In this document: piece by piece, positions 28,090-38,658 of the stretch
How positions within the stretch are numbered: position 1 is the first letter of the stretch
How the letters are laid out: every line of letters begins with the position of its first letter
Assembly: GCF_010977555.1 (NCBI RefSeq)
Contig: NZ_CP048815.1
Location: 5,076,501-5,140,500 of the forward strand
From: Caulobacter rhizosphaerae
Lineage (GTDB): Bacteria; Pseudomonadota; Alphaproteobacteria; Caulobacterales; Caulobacteraceae
Direction of reading: 5' to 3'
Length of the DNA stretch: 64,000 nucleotides
Position numbers and translations under genes: made by a program
The notes under the pieces: generated by a model
What the model saw: only the letters and a program-made list of their open reading frames with translations
Told to the model about the DNA's origin: nothing
Databases searched by the model: none

Positions 28090-28988
28090 GCCGCTTCATC
28101 CAGATCGTCGAGGTCGGCCCGCGCGATGGGCTGCAGAACGAGAAACTGTCCCTGCCGGTCGACGAGAAGCTGGATCTGATCCGCCGGCTGGAGGCGGCGG
28201 GCGCCCGCCGCATCGAGACCGTCTCGTTCGTCAACCCCAACCGCGTGCCGCAGATGGCCGGGGCCGAGGAGATCCAGGCCGCCCTGACGCCCGACCTGGA
28301 GCATTCGCGGATCGGCCTGGTGCTGAACATGCGCGGCTGGGACCGCTGCGCAGCCGCCGGCTGTGATGAGGCCAACGTGGTTGTCTGCACCACCGACGGC
28401 TTCGGCCTGGCCAACCAGGGCGCCACCGCCGCCCAGCAGGTCGACGCCCTGGCCGCCATCGTCGAGCGCCAGGCGGTGGAGGGCGGCCCGCCGATCACCG
28501 CCACGATCTCGGTGGCCTTCGGCTGCCCGTTCGACGGCGAGGTCTCGCAAGACCAGGTCGTGGCCATCGCCCGCGACGCCGCGTCGATGGGCGTGGCCGA
28601 GATCGCCATCGCCGACACCATCGGGGTCGCCGACCCGTGGACCGTCCGCCGGCGGATCGAGGCCGTGCGCGCGGCCGCCCCGGACGTCCGCCTGCGGATG
28701 CACTTCCACGACACCCGCAACACCGGCCTGGCCAACGCCTATGCCAGCGTCGAGGCCGGGATCGACGTGCTGGACGCCTCGGTCGGCGGCCTGGGCGGCT
28801 GCCCGTTCGCCCCGAACGCCACCGGCAACATCGGCACCGAGGACCTAGTCTACATGCTGGAACGGGCGGGGTTCGAGACCGGCTACGACCTGTCGGCCCT
28901 GATCGCCATCGGTCGCCAGATCAGCGAACGGCTGGGCAAGAGCGCTCCGGCGTCGTCCCTGGCCCGGGCGGGCGGGTTTCCGGCGTGA
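28086..28988 (+). CDS. mvaB: hydroxymethylglutaryl-CoA lyase
   Basis: Cleaves HMG-CoA to acetyl-CoA and acetoacetate, the end of leucine degradation; 300 aa, normal length. It shows the TIM-barrel motif VEVGPRDGLQNEK with catalytic Arg/Asp near the N-terminus, the metal-binding MHFHDTRNTG, and the signature loop SVGGLGGCPFAPNATGN with the catalytic Cys239. It is translationally coupled to the ArnT-like gene by ATGA although the functions are unrelated. Confidence 0.93.
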   Translation: MSRFIQIVEVGPRDGLQNEKLSLPVDEKLDLIRRLEAAGARRIETVSFVNPNRVPQMAGAEEIQAALTPDLEHSRIGLVLNMRGWDRCAAAGCDEANVVVCTTDGFGLANQGATAAQQVDALAAIVERQAVEGGPPITATISVAFGCPFDGEVSQDQVVAIARDAASMGVAEIAIADTIGVADPWTVRRRIEAVRAAAPDVRLRMHFHDTRNTGLANAYASVEAGIDVLDASVGGLGGCPFAPNATGNIGTEDLVYMLERAGFETGYDLSALIAIGRQISERLGKSAPASSLARAGGFPA

Positions 28989-29008
28989 AGGGCAGGCCAA
29001 GCCTATCC

Positions 29009-29437
29009 ATGAAGTGCGCTTTGATCGGCGCAAGCCTTCTGCTGTGCGGTCTGTCGGTGGCGAGTTGCGATCGATCCGAAAAGACGAGCCAGGATCCTGA
29101 CCCGGTGTTCTATGGCACTCTGGTCAGTGTGAACGGACGGGCGGCGGCGACGGATAAGGTAGAGCTCACGCTTTGGCCCAGCTATTTTCGCGTGGCCGCA
29201 GCGTGTGGACTGGTCGCAAACTACGCCGATGGCCGTGTGACAGAAGTTCACGAGCCTGCTCCAGCGATGGGGCCATGTGCGGACCAGGATCTCAAAGATC
29301 TCCGGGAGGCGGAAGCCGTCATCCTGGACCATCCTCGAATCGAATATCAGGCCGAAAAGACGATGACTCTCAACGGTCGATCCGGCGGCGTCGCGGTTTT
29401 CGATCGCACGGGGTACATGGATTACCATCCTGAGTGA
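29009..29437 (+). CDS. hypothetical lipoprotein, lower GC
   Basis: 142 aa from ATG 29009. A lipobox ends at Cys20 (CGLSVASC). The next residue is Asp, which in enterobacteria favours retention in the inner membrane. The mature part has three more Cys (two in a pair of conserved-looking loops, AACGLVANYADG and MGPCADQDLKDL) and no family I recognise. Third codon positions contain visibly more A/T than in the neighbours, suggesting recent arrival. It follows the HMG-CoA lyase stop by 20 bases. Confidence 0.7.
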   Translation: MKCALIGASLLLCGLSVASCDRSEKTSQDPDPVFYGTLVSVNGRAAATDKVELTLWPSYFRVAAACGLVANYADGRVTEVHEPAPAMGPCADQDLKDLREAEAVILDHPRIEYQAEKTMTLNGRSGGVAVFDRTGYMDYHPE

Positions 29438-29474
29438 CCGCCAGTTGCAGTCTCCGTACCTGTAATCGAGTCGG

Positions 29475-30401
29475 TTAAATCGGCCGTCCGGTGACCTTCC
29501 AGATCAGCGGCCGCGAGACGCTCATCAGCAGGATGGCCGGGGCCAGCAGGACGGCGATCACGTAGCGCTGGATCGTATCGGCCCGCTTGATGAAGTAGCG
29601 CGACAGGCCCACGCCCTTGTGGAACTCGACCTTCAGCGGGTGCTCCTGGCTGGTGTGGCCCAGGTGGATCACCTGGGCGGTCGGCTGGAACAGCACCTGG
29701 CCGCCGGCCTGGCGCGCCCGCCAGCACAGGTCGATGTCCTCGACGTGCAGGAAGTAGCCTTCGTCGAAGCCGCCCAGCAGTTCGAAGTCCTCGCGGCGCA
29801 GGGCGAAGCAGGCGCCGGAGATGGTCGGCATCGGCACGGGCGCCTCGGGCAGCGTCTCGGCCTCGCGGTGAATCTCGAACTTGGCCAGGCTCTTGAACAC
29901 CGACGTCAGGTGGCCGAAGCTGAGCAGGGTGGTGACCGGCGTGACCTCGCCCCGACGCCCGCCGCGCTGCTCGCTGCCGTCGGTGTTCATCACCCGGGCC
30001 CCGACCACGGTGGGGACCGGCTGGTCCTCGAAGGCCGAGACCAGGGCTTCGACACAGTCCTGCTGCAGGTTGGCGTCGGGATTGAGAAAGACGATGTATT
30101 CGCCGCGCGCGGTCTCGGCCCCCATGTTGGCCCCCCGCGCGAAGCCGACGTTGCCGTGCCCCTGCTGCAGGACGACCCGGGCCTCGGTGCGGCCCAGGGC
30201 GCGCAGGCGTTCGGCCTCCTCGGGCGGCGAGCCGTTGTCGATGATCACGAACTCGTCGACCAGGGGCTCGGCCAGCACGTGCTCGATGCTTTTGATCAGG
30301 GCTTCTCCCGTCTGGTAGACCACCATGACCACGGAGACGCGCGGCCGGACCGGCCGCGCGCCCGTGACGAAGGTCGAATGCGAGGGAAGAATACTATTCA
30401 T
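29475..30401 (-). CDS. family 2 glycosyltransferase (rhamnosyltransferase-like)
   Basis: 308 aa GT-A enzyme of the WbbL/rhamnosyltransferase type. Features are VSVVMVVYQTGEALIKSIEHVL, DEFVIIDNGSPPEEAERL, GNVGFARGANMGAETARGEYIVFLNPDA with the metal-binding Asp, and the acceptor-side ISGACFALRREDFELLGGFDEGYFLHVEDIDLCWRA. A hydrophobic C-terminal segment (YVIAVLLAPAILLMSVS) may anchor it. It probably acts in O-antigen or exopolysaccharide assembly. It ends 11 bases downstream of thrS. Confidence 0.9.
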   Translation of the reverse strand: MNSILPSHSTFVTGARPVRPRVSVVMVVYQTGEALIKSIEHVLAEPLVDEFVIIDNGSPPEEAERLRALGRTEARVVLQQGHGNVGFARGANMGAETARGEYIVFLNPDANLQQDCVEALVSAFEDQPVPTVVGARVMNTDGSEQRGGRRGEVTPVTTLLSFGHLTSVFKSLAKFEIHREAETLPEAPVPMPTISGACFALRREDFELLGGFDEGYFLHVEDIDLCWRARQAGGQVLFQPTAQVIHLGHTSQEHPLKVEFHKGVGLSRYFIKRADTIQRYVIAVLLAPAILLMSVSRPLIWKVTGRPI

Positions 30402-30412
30402 CAGGCCTGCAC

Positions 30413-32377
30413 TTACGCCTCGGGCCGCGACGCGGCGCGATTACGGGCCAGGTCCGGCGGGGTCGCTTCCTCGGTCAGGACGCGCCCGGCGTCCTCCAGC
30501 GACAGAACCTTCTGCCCTTCGCCGCCCAGCCGACGCAGGGCGACCTCTCCGTTCTCGGCTTCCTTACGCCCGACCACCGCGATCACCGGCACTTTCGCGA
30601 GGCTGTGCTCGCGAATCTTGTAGTTGATCTTTTCATTCCTGAAATCGACCTCTGCGCGAATGCCCAGCGAAGTCAACCGATCGGCCACGCGCTGGGCGTA
30701 GTCGTCGGCGTCCGACGTGATCGTGGCCACCACGACCTGCACCGGCGCCAGCCACAGCGGCAGGGCGCCGGCGTAGTTCTCCAGCAGGATGCCGATGAAG
30801 CGCTCGAACGAACCCAGGATCGCCCGGTGCAGCATCACGGGCCGGTGCTTGGCGCCGTCCTCGCCGATATATTCGGCGCCCAGCCGCTCGGGCAGGACAT
30901 AGTCCAGCTGCAGCGTGCCGCAGGTCCACTCGCGGCCGATGGCGTCCTGGACGATGAAGTCCAGCTTCGGCGCGTAGAAGGCGCCGTCGCCCTCGGCGAT
31001 CACCGGCTCGACGCCCGCCAGCCGCGCGGCCTCGGCCAGCATGCCTTCGGCCTTGTCCCAGAACTCGTCGGAGCCGGCGCGCAGCTCCGGGCGCGTGGCC
31101 AGGGCGATGTACTTGGTCGTCATGCCCAGGTCGCCGTGGATCATCCGCGTCAGGCGGATGAAGCGCTCGGTCTCCTCGACGATCTGGTCCTCGCGGCAGA
31201 AGATGTGGGCGTCGTCCTGGGTGAAGGCGCGCACCCGCATCAGGCCGTGCAGGGCGCCGGACGGTTCGTAGCGATGGCAGGACCCGAACTCGGCCATGCG
31301 CATGGGCAGCTCGCGATAGGACCGCTGACCCACGTTCCAGATCTGCACGTGACCGGGGCAGTTCATGGGCTTGAGGGACAGGATCTCGCCTTCCACCGTC
31401 TCGCAGACGAACATGTTGGCGCGATACTTGTCCCAGTGGCCCGACTTCTCCCAGAAGGCCTTGTCCAGGACCTGAGGCGTCTTGACCTCGATATAGCCGG
31501 CGCGATCCAGCTGGCGGCGCATGTAGGCCTCCAGCGTCTGCCACAGCTTCCAGCCCTTGGGGTGCCAGAAGACCATGCCCCGGCCTTCTTCCTGCATGTG
31601 GAAAAGGCCCAGGGACTTGCCCAGCTTGCGGTGATCGCGCTTCTCGGCTTCCTCGATGCGCGTCAGATAGGCTTCCAGGTCGGCCTCGCTGGCCCACGCC
31701 GTGCCGTAGATCCGCTGCAGCTGGGCGTTGTTCTGGTCGCCGCGCCAGTAGGCGCCGGCCAGCTTGGTCAGCTTGAAGGCCTTGCCCACGTGCTTGGTCG
31801 ACGGCAGGTGCGGACCGCGGCACAGGTCCTTCCACTTGCCCTGGTGATAGACCGTGATCGTGTCGCTGGCCGGCAGGTCGCGGATGATCTGGGCCTTGTA
31901 GGCCTCGCCCATCGCTTCGAAGTCGGCGATGGCGGCGTCGCGGTCGACCTCCTCGCGCGTGATCTTCTCGTCGCGGTCGACGATCTCGCGCATGCGCTTT
32001 TCGATCACGGCCAGGTCGTCCAGGCTGAACGGCTCGTCGCGCGCGAAGTCGTAGTAGAAGCCGTCCTCGACGTTCGGGCCGATCGTCACCTGCGTGCCGG
32101 GGAACAGCTCCTGCACGGCCTCGGCCAGCACGTGGGCCGTATCGTGGCGGATGGTATCGAGCGCCTCGGGAGCCTCGCGGGTGATGATCTCGAACTTGCC
32201 GCCGCCGCCCAGCAGGTCGGGCGTCAGCGGACGGTCCAGGTCCAGCAGCTGGCCGTCCAGCTTGATCAGCAGGGCCTTCTTCTCCAGCGACTTGGAGATC
32301 GAGGCGGCCACGTCGCGGCCGCTTGCCCCGTCAGGGTACTGGCGGGCCGAGCCGTCGGGGAAAATCAGGTCGATCAT
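30413..32377 (-). CDS. thrS: threonine-tRNA ligase
   Basis: 654 aa, class II synthetase with the full domain order: TGS-like N-domain (about 1-60, [17 protein letters not shown]), editing domain with [16 protein letters not shown], catalytic core, and anticodon-binding C-domain (about 555-640). The zinc-site block [14 protein letters not shown] and motif 2 ([25 protein letters not shown]) are intact, as is motif 3 ([21 protein letters not shown]). ATG 32377 overlaps the yidD stop. Confidence 0.98.
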   Translation of the reverse strand: MIDLIFPDGSARQYPDGASGRDVAASISKSLEKKALLIKLDGQLLDLDRPLTPDLLGGGGKFEIITREAPEALDTIRHDTAHVLAEAVQELFPGTQVTIGPNVEDGFYYDFARDEPFSLDDLAVIEKRMREIVDRDEKITREEVDRDAAIADFEAMGEAYKAQIIRDLPASDTITVYHQGKWKDLCRGPHLPSTKHVGKAFKLTKLAGAYWRGDQNNAQLQRIYGTAWASEADLEAYLTRIEEAEKRDHRKLGKSLGLFHMQEEGRGMVFWHPKGWKLWQTLEAYMRRQLDRAGYIEVKTPQVLDKAFWEKSGHWDKYRANMFVCETVEGEILSLKPMNCPGHVQIWNVGQRSYRELPMRMAEFGSCHRYEPSGALHGLMRVRAFTQDDAHIFCREDQIVEETERFIRLTRMIHGDLGMTTKYIALATRPELRAGSDEFWDKAEGMLAEAARLAGVEPVIAEGDGAFYAPKLDFIVQDAIGREWTCGTLQLDYVLPERLGAEYIGEDGAKHRPVMLHRAILGSFERFIGILLENYAGALPLWLAPVQVVVATITSDADDYAQRVADRLTSLGIRAEVDFRNEKINYKIREHSLAKVPVIAVVGRKEAENGEVALRRLGGEGQKVLSLEDAGRVLTEEATPPDLARNRAASRPEA

Positions 32378-32628
32378 TCTTCACATTTCCACTTACGCGG
32401 CCCGCGGGGCGGAGGCGGCGGGTCATATCCCGAGCCGCCGAACGGATTGCATCGGCAGATCCGTCCCACCGCGAGCCAGGACCCCTTCAGGGGTCCGTGA
32501 TCCTTGAGCGCCTGGGCCGCGTATTCCGAGCAGGTCGGCAGATAGCGGCACTGACGCCCGATGAAGGGCGAGAGCGTCGTCTTGTAGGCCCGCAGGCCCA
32601 GGTCGACGGTGCGTTCGTAGAGTGTCAT
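32374..32628 (-). CDS. yidD: membrane protein insertion efficiency factor YidD
   Basis: 84-aa membrane-associated protein thought to help the YidC insertase. The family signature is complete: [27 protein letters not shown] followed by [22 protein letters not shown], with four conserved Cys. A short Pro-rich tail ends it. The stop overlaps the thrS start by four bases; the usual rnpA-yidC neighbours are not here. Confidence 0.95.
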   Translation of the reverse strand: MTLYERTVDLGLRAYKTTLSPFIGRQCRYLPTCSEYAAQALKDHGPLKGSWLAVGRICRCNPFGGSGYDPPPPPRGPRKWKCEE

Positions 32629-32682
32629 GCCGGCGCTTTCGCGAACGGAGTCGGGACCTTATCGACTAGCGAAAAGTCGCGA

Positions 32683-33144
32683 TCAAGCGGCGCCGGCGCG
32701 GCTAGTTCGGGTTTGGGTGTCGCCTGTGGCCATACGGACAGCCTCGACCGTGGCCTCGAACGCCAAAAGCGTCGAGGCATGACGGGCGGGATAGTCCTTG
32801 ACCGGCTCCAGCACGGCGAGCTCCGCAAATCGACCCTCGGGAGGCGGGCCGCCTGACTTCAGCATAGCGCGCAAGGCGTCGCGGGCCAACTCGATCTCGG
32901 AAAGGTCGGCCCCGACCACCTGGGCGCCGAGGATGGCGGCCGAAGCCTGGCCCAGGGCGCAGGCGGCCACGTCCTGGGCGAAGTCGGCGACCTTGCCGTC
33001 CCGCACCGTCACGTCGACGACGATCCGGCTGCCGCACAGCTTGGCGGTCTTCTCGGCGCTGGCGTCGGGGGCGGCCAGCCGTCCGGCCCGGGGCATGTTG
33101 GCCACCAGGCCCAGGATGCGGGCCGAATAGAGGTCGTCGATCAT
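32683..33144 (-). CDS. IscU/NifU-like iron-sulfur scaffold protein
   Basis: 153 aa. The fold pattern is IscU-like: MIDDLYSARILGLVANMPRAGRL, then AKLCGSRIVVDVTVRDG (Cys37) and DFAQDVAACALGQASAAIL (Cys62). Where classical IscU has its third cluster ligand before the last helix, this protein reads YPARHASTLLAFEA with Ser in place of Cys. This pattern fits the alphaproteobacterial IscU-like branch, whose cluster binding is uncertain. It is 54 bases upstream of yidD in the same direction. Confidence 0.85.
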   Translation of the reverse strand: MIDDLYSARILGLVANMPRAGRLAAPDASAEKTAKLCGSRIVVDVTVRDGKVADFAQDVAACALGQASAAILGAQVVGADLSEIELARDALRAMLKSGGPPPEGRFAELAVLEPVKDYPARHASTLLAFEATVEAVRMATGDTQTRTSRAGAA

Positions 33145-33149
33145 GCCGC

Positions 33150-33611
33150 TTATGTGGGGGTGTTCTGGCGCTGCGACCAGAGGTGCTCGGCACGGGCCTT
33201 CACCGCCTCGCCCATCCGGGTGAAGGCGGCCCTCAGGCGACGGCGTTCGTCGCGGCTGACGAAGCGGACCAGCGGGCCCATGAACAGCTCGCCGTTCGAG
33301 AAGGTGGAGCCGATGTCGCTCATCTTCTCGATCTCCAGGTAACGGATCGCGGTCACGAAGCCCTTCAGCCGCTTGGTGCGCCAATGCAGTTGCTCATAGG
33401 GCACCCAGTCCTGGACCACGGCCTCGGCGGGCTGGGCCGGCGCGTCGCCGACCACCAGGTCGAAGCGCAGCGGCGTGCCGATGCGCATCTCGCCCTCCAT
33501 GCGCGGGTGGACCGGGTTCCAGTCCTTCCAGGCGGCGAAGTCGGAGATCACTTCCCAGACGATCTCGGCGGGGGCCAGCACCCCGGTGCGGTATTCTACG
33601 GCGCGTTGCAT
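33150..33611 (-). CDS. SRPBCC (START-like) family protein
   Basis: 153 aa from ATG 33611 (MQRAVEYRTGVLAPAEIVWEVISDFAAWKDWNP), the standard opening of Bet v 1-like polyketide cyclase/SRPBCC domains, with the strand-rich middle (LRFDLVVGDAPAQPAEAVVQDW) and a C-terminal helix. It would bind a hydrophobic ligand; none can be named. The frame extends upstream to 33719 only because the repeat element there is open. It ends five bases before the IscU-like start. Confidence 0.85.
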   Translation of the reverse strand: MQRAVEYRTGVLAPAEIVWEVISDFAAWKDWNPVHPRMEGEMRIGTPLRFDLVVGDAPAQPAEAVVQDWVPYEQLHWRTKRLKGFVTAIRYLEIEKMSDIGSTFSNGELFMGPLVRFVSRDERRRLRAAFTRMGEAVKARAEHLWSQRQNTPT

Positions 33612-33640
33612 GGGTGTCCGTCCAGCAGCTTTCAAAACCC

Positions 33641-33766
33641 CGCTCATCCCGGCGAACGCCGGGACCCAGATGGAATGGCTGTGCGGCGGACGCCAGGAGC
33701 GCCGCGCCCATCCAGTCATCCGCCCTCGCTCGAGGATCTGGGTCCCGGCCTTCGCCGGGATGAGCG
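33641..33766. repeat. CGCTCATCCCGGCGAA-type inverted element
   Basis: Left unit CGCTCATCCCGGCGAACG (33641 on), continuing through a CCGGGACCCAGAT motif, and its reverse complement ending ...TTCGCCGGGATGAGCG at 33766. Each unit contains its own hairpin (CCCGGCG/CGCCGGG). It lies between cysS and the SRPBCC gene. A second copy is at 37967-38091. Confidence 0.93.
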
Positions 33767-33807
33767 GATTATGGATGTAATTTAGTTCGGCGCCAGTCCC
33801 AAAGCGC

Positions 33808-35196
<1,389 letters not shown>

Positions 35197-35377
35197 GGGA
35201 ACGGGGCGGCCTGACGTCGCGGGAGTGTTGCGGGGATACGGATTGGCCCCATATAACGAGAGCACGCGCGCACGACCATGGTTGAAATGGCTCAAGGCGC
35301 GCGACGGGTGGCACGCGTAATTCCAGGGCGAAAGGCGTCCTGGCGCAACTCAGCCCGTGGAAAGACCCTTCCCGCAC

Positions 35378-36019
35378 ATGGACGCCCTGACCCGCGAGCG
35401 AACCCTGATCGGCCTCGGCAGCGATACCGGTCTTGATCTTGAACCCGCCCAGCGCCCCACCCGAGACGAGGCCATGGCCGCCGTCCGGACCCTGCTGGCC
35501 TGGGCCGGCGACAACCCCGACCGCGAAGGCCTGCTCGACACGCCCCAGCGGGTGGTCGACGCCTATGGCGAATGGTTCGCCGGCTATGGCGGCGACCCGG
35601 CCGTCGAGCTGTCGCGCACCTTCGAGGACGTGCAGGGCTATGACGACATGGTCATGCTGCGCGGCATCGACGTGCAGAGCCACTGCGAGCACCACATGGC
35701 GCCGTTCCTGGGCAAGGCCTGGGTGGCCTACATGCCGACCGGCAAGGTCGTGGGCCTGTCCAAGCTGGCGCGGCTGGTCGAGATCTTCGCCAAGCGTCTC
35801 CAGACCCAGGAGACCATGACCATGCAGATCGCCGACTCGATCGAGGACCACCTCAGCGCCGCCGGCGTCGCCGTGCTGATCGACGCCGAGCACCAGTGCA
35901 TGTCGACGCGCGGCGTGCGCCACCACGACGTCTCGACCATCACCACCCAGTTCCGCGGCGTGTTCAAGACCGACAAGATCCTGCAGCAGCGCTTCATGGA
36001 CCTGGCGGCGCGGAGGTAG
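35378..36019 (+). CDS. folE: GTP cyclohydrolase I
   Basis: First enzyme of tetrahydrofolate synthesis (GTP to dihydroneopterin triphosphate). 213 aa from ATG 35378; GTG 35357 is possible and neither has a clear ribosome site. The zinc ligands are Cys103 with the following His in [10 protein letters not shown] and Cys174 in HQCMSTRGV; the substrate pocket is [40 protein letters not shown] ends it. Divergent from cysS. Confidence 0.97.
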   Translation: MDALTRERTLIGLGSDTGLDLEPAQRPTRDEAMAAVRTLLAWAGDNPDREGLLDTPQRVVDAYGEWFAGYGGDPAVELSRTFEDVQGYDDMVMLRGIDVQSHCEHHMAPFLGKAWVAYMPTGKVVGLSKLARLVEIFAKRLQTQETMTMQIADSIEDHLSAAGVAVLIDAEHQCMSTRGVRHHDVSTITTQFRGVFKTDKILQQRFMDLAARR

Positions 36020-36032
36020 TACGCCCTCGGCC

Positions 36033-36105
36033 AGGGACGCGCCCTCGCGGCGTGTCCCTTGAAGCCCAGCCACGACTTGGGGACACGCCGCAAGGGCGCG
36101 TCCCC
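36033..36105. repeat. REPIN-like doublet (GGGGACA-GGCGTGTCCCC family)
   Basis: Units at 36033-36059 (loop CTCGC) and 36079-36105 (loop GCAAG), opposite orientation, 19 bases apart. It lies between folE and the M14 peptidase gene. The outer base pair of the first unit is A/T instead of G/C. Confidence 0.9.
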
Positions 36106-36130
36106 GACCGGGAGCCGGAGAGCGCCTGAG

Positions 36131-37963
36131 ATGTTGAAGACGTGTCTGGCGGCCCTGGCCGTCGCGATGACGGCGAGCGTGACCATGGCTGAGACCCCCA
36201 CCAAGGCCCCCTGGGATACCGACATCCTTCCCCCGCCGCTCGCCTGGTATGGGGCCAGCGAAAAGCTGGTCGCCAAGCCGTCCGACCCGTGGATCACGCC
36301 GTCGGAACTGACCGGCCTGACCGCCTCGCCCGACTACGCCGAGACCCGCGCCTGGCTGGAAAAGCTGGACGCCGCCTCGCCGCTGATCCGCCTGGAGACC
36401 TTCGGCAAGTCGCCGGAGGGCCGCGACCTGTTGGTGGTCTATGTCTCGAAGGACGGCGCCAAGTTCGATCCCAGGAAGCCGGTGCTGTTGGCCCAGGCCG
36501 GCATCCACCCCGGCGAGATCGACGGCAAGGACGCCGGCATGATGCTCCTTCGGGACATCGCGTTTCACGGCAAGGACAAGCTGCTGGACGGCGTGAACCT
36601 GGTCTTCGTGCCGATCCTCAGCGTCGACGGCCATGAACGCGCGTCGCCCTACAGTCGCCCCAACCAGCGCGGCCCGGCGGTCCAGGGCTGGCGGCACACG
36701 GCCCAGAACCTCAACCTGAACCGCGACTACGGCAAGCTCGACGCGCCTGAGATGCGGGCGATGATCGGCCTGATCAACACGGTCCGGCCCGACCTCTACA
36801 TGGACATCCACGTCACCGACGGCGAGGACTACCAGTACGACATCACCTATGGCTGGGCCGGCTACCTGGGCGACTTCGCGCGGTCCAAGGCGACCAGCGC
36901 CTGGCTGGACAACACCTTCCTGCCAGCCACCGAAGCCGGGCTGAAGGCGGCGGGACACATCCCCGGCCAACTGGTCTTCGCCCTGGACGACCGCGATCCC
37001 AAGAAGGGCCTGGGCGCTTCGCCGGCCTCGCTGCGCTATTCCAACGGCTATGGCGACGCGGCCCGGATCGCCACGGTGCTGGTCGAGAACCATTCCCTCA
37101 AGCCCTACCGCCAGCGGGTCCTTGGGACCTATGTCCTGCTGGAGGAGACGCTGAAGGTCCTGGCCAGGGACGGCGCCGCCCTGCGGGCCGCCGAGGACGT
37201 CGACCGCGCCCGGCGGCCGGCGGTGGTCGAGGCCAATTTCGGGACCAGCTTCGGCGGCGGCGGCGACAGGCCCCTGCGCACGGTGAGCTTCCTGGGCGTG
37301 CAGCACGAGACCTACGATTCCCCGGCCTCGGGTCGCAAGGAGATCCGCTGGCTTGGCAAGCCCGATCCCCAGCCGTGGTCGCTGCCGCTGTACGCCGCCG
37401 AGCCGTCGCTGAAACTGACCCCGCCCAAGGCCTATTGGATCTCCTCGGCCAAACCCGACGTGATCGAGCGCCTGCGCCTCCACGGCGTGGCGATGGAGAC
37501 CCTGGCCGCGCCCAAGGCGGTGTCGGTCGACATGATCCGCTTCACCGCCCCCAAGCTCGCGCCCCGCGCCAGCGAGGGCCATGTCGAGATCGCCGCCGGC
37601 CCGGTCACCCACGAGACCCGCACGGTGACCTTCCCGGCCGGCTCGGTGCGCGTCCCCACCGACCAGCCGCTGGGCGAACTGGCGACCCTGCTGCTGGAGC
37701 CGGAAAGCGACGAGAGCTTCTTCGCCTGGGGCATGTTCCCCGAGGTGCTGCAGCGCGTCGAATATATCGAGGGCTACGCCATCGCCCCGCTGGCCGAGAA
37801 GATGCTGGCCGCCGATCCCAAGCTGAAGGCGCAGTTCGAGGCCAGGCTGGCCGCCGACCCGAAGTTCGCCGCCGATCCCGACGCCCGCCTGGCCTGGTTC
37901 TACCAGCGCACGCCTTATTACGACGACCGCTACCGGCTCTATCCGGTGGGTCGGGAGCTTTAA
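36131..37963 (+). CDS. exported M14 family metallocarboxypeptidase
   Basis: 610 aa from ATG 36131, with a signal peptide (MLKTCLAALAVAMTASVTMA). The peptidase domain fills about residues 65-360. Zinc ligands are His126 and Glu129 (HPGE) and His227 in DIHVTDGEDYQYD; the catalytic Glu319 is in VLVENHSL. Substrate-binding NLNRDYG is also present. The C-terminal 250 residues form an additional beta-rich region. Probably a periplasmic enzyme trimming peptides or peptidoglycan; specificity unknown. Confidence 0.92.
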   Translation: MLKTCLAALAVAMTASVTMAETPTKAPWDTDILPPPLAWYGASEKLVAKPSDPWITPSELTGLTASPDYAETRAWLEKLDAASPLIRLETFGKSPEGRDLLVVYVSKDGAKFDPRKPVLLAQAGIHPGEIDGKDAGMMLLRDIAFHGKDKLLDGVNLVFVPILSVDGHERASPYSRPNQRGPAVQGWRHTAQNLNLNRDYGKLDAPEMRAMIGLINTVRPDLYMDIHVTDGEDYQYDITYGWAGYLGDFARSKATSAWLDNTFLPATEAGLKAAGHIPGQLVFALDDRDPKKGLGASPASLRYSNGYGDAARIATVLVENHSLKPYRQRVLGTYVLLEETLKVLARDGAALRAAEDVDRARRPAVVEANFGTSFGGGGDRPLRTVSFLGVQHETYDSPASGRKEIRWLGKPDPQPWSLPLYAAEPSLKLTPPKAYWISSAKPDVIERLRLHGVAMETLAAPKAVSVDMIRFTAPKLAPRASEGHVEIAAGPVTHETRTVTFPAGSVRVPTDQPLGELATLLLEPESDESFFAWGMFPEVLQRVEYIEGYAIAPLAEKMLAADPKLKAQFEARLAADPKFAADPDARLAWFYQRTPYYDDRYRLYPVGREL

Positions 37964-37966
37964 AAC

Positions 37967-38091
37967 CGCTCATCCCGGCGAACGCCGGGACCCAGATGGA
38001 ATGGCTCTGAGACCGACGCCAGGAGCGCTGAGCTTATCCAGCTCGCCACACCGCTATGGGATCTGGGTCCCGGCGTTCGCCGGGATGAGCG
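37967..38091. repeat. CGCTCATCCCGGCGAA-type inverted element
   Basis: CGCTCATCCCGGCGAACG at the left and its reverse complement at the right (ending GGGATGAGCG), about 60 bases apart, immediately after the M14 peptidase stop. Same family and size as 33641-33766. Confidence 0.93.
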
Positions 38092-38196
38092 GAGGGTGGG
38101 GTTTAGTCGCCTGCCCGACGATCGGCCTTGCCAGCCCCGTCGAACGCGGGGCCTTATGCCGGCCAGTTCGACTTCGAGTTTCGCGAGTGACGACCG

Positions 38197-38598
38197 ATGG
38201 ACACCCTCGCTTCCGGACACGCCGCCGCCCTGTGGGTGGGACTGCACGTCCTGCTGCTGCTGACCCTGTCGCTGCTGGTCGTGCGGCTGCGGCAGAAGCA
38301 CAAGGTGGCCCTGGGCGACGAGGGCATTCCGGAGCTGGCCCGGGCCATCCGCGCCTTCGGCAACGCCAGCGAGTACGTCCCCGTCGGCCTGGCGGCGATC
38401 ATCGTCCTGGCCCTGGTCGGCGCCCCGCCCCTGGCCATCCACGTGGTGGGTCTGGTCCTGTTCGCCGGCCGGCTGATCCACGCCGTGGGCCTGTCCAACA
38501 GCGGCGGCGCCTCGATCCCGCGCGCCATCGGCATGATCTGCACCTGGGTGGCCTACATCTTCGGCGCGGTGGCCCTGCTGTTCTACGCGATCGGCTGA
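38197..38598 (+). CDS. MAPEG family membrane protein
   Basis: 133 aa, four membrane helices. The MAPEG pattern is clear: VVRLRQKHKVALGDEGIPELARAIRAFGNASEYVPVGL with the conserved Glu and Asn of the glutathione site, then LFAGRLIHAVGLSNSGG. Members conjugate or reduce hydrophobic substrates with glutathione. Preceded by a 105-base stretch after the repeat in which I see nothing else. Confidence 0.92.
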   Translation: MDTLASGHAAALWVGLHVLLLLTLSLLVVRLRQKHKVALGDEGIPELARAIRAFGNASEYVPVGLAAIIVLALVGAPPLAIHVVGLVLFAGRLIHAVGLSNSGGASIPRAIGMICTWVAYIFGAVALLFYAIG

Positions 38599-38658
38599 AC
38601 GGTCCCTTCCGAAGCCGGAGCGCTTGCCCCCGCCCCGCGCCCTCGTCCATAAGACCGC

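Noticed and set aside
36059..36130. Upstream extension of the M14 peptidase start into the repeat
   Set aside because: The added residues come from the REPIN-like unit; ATG 36131 begins a good signal peptide.
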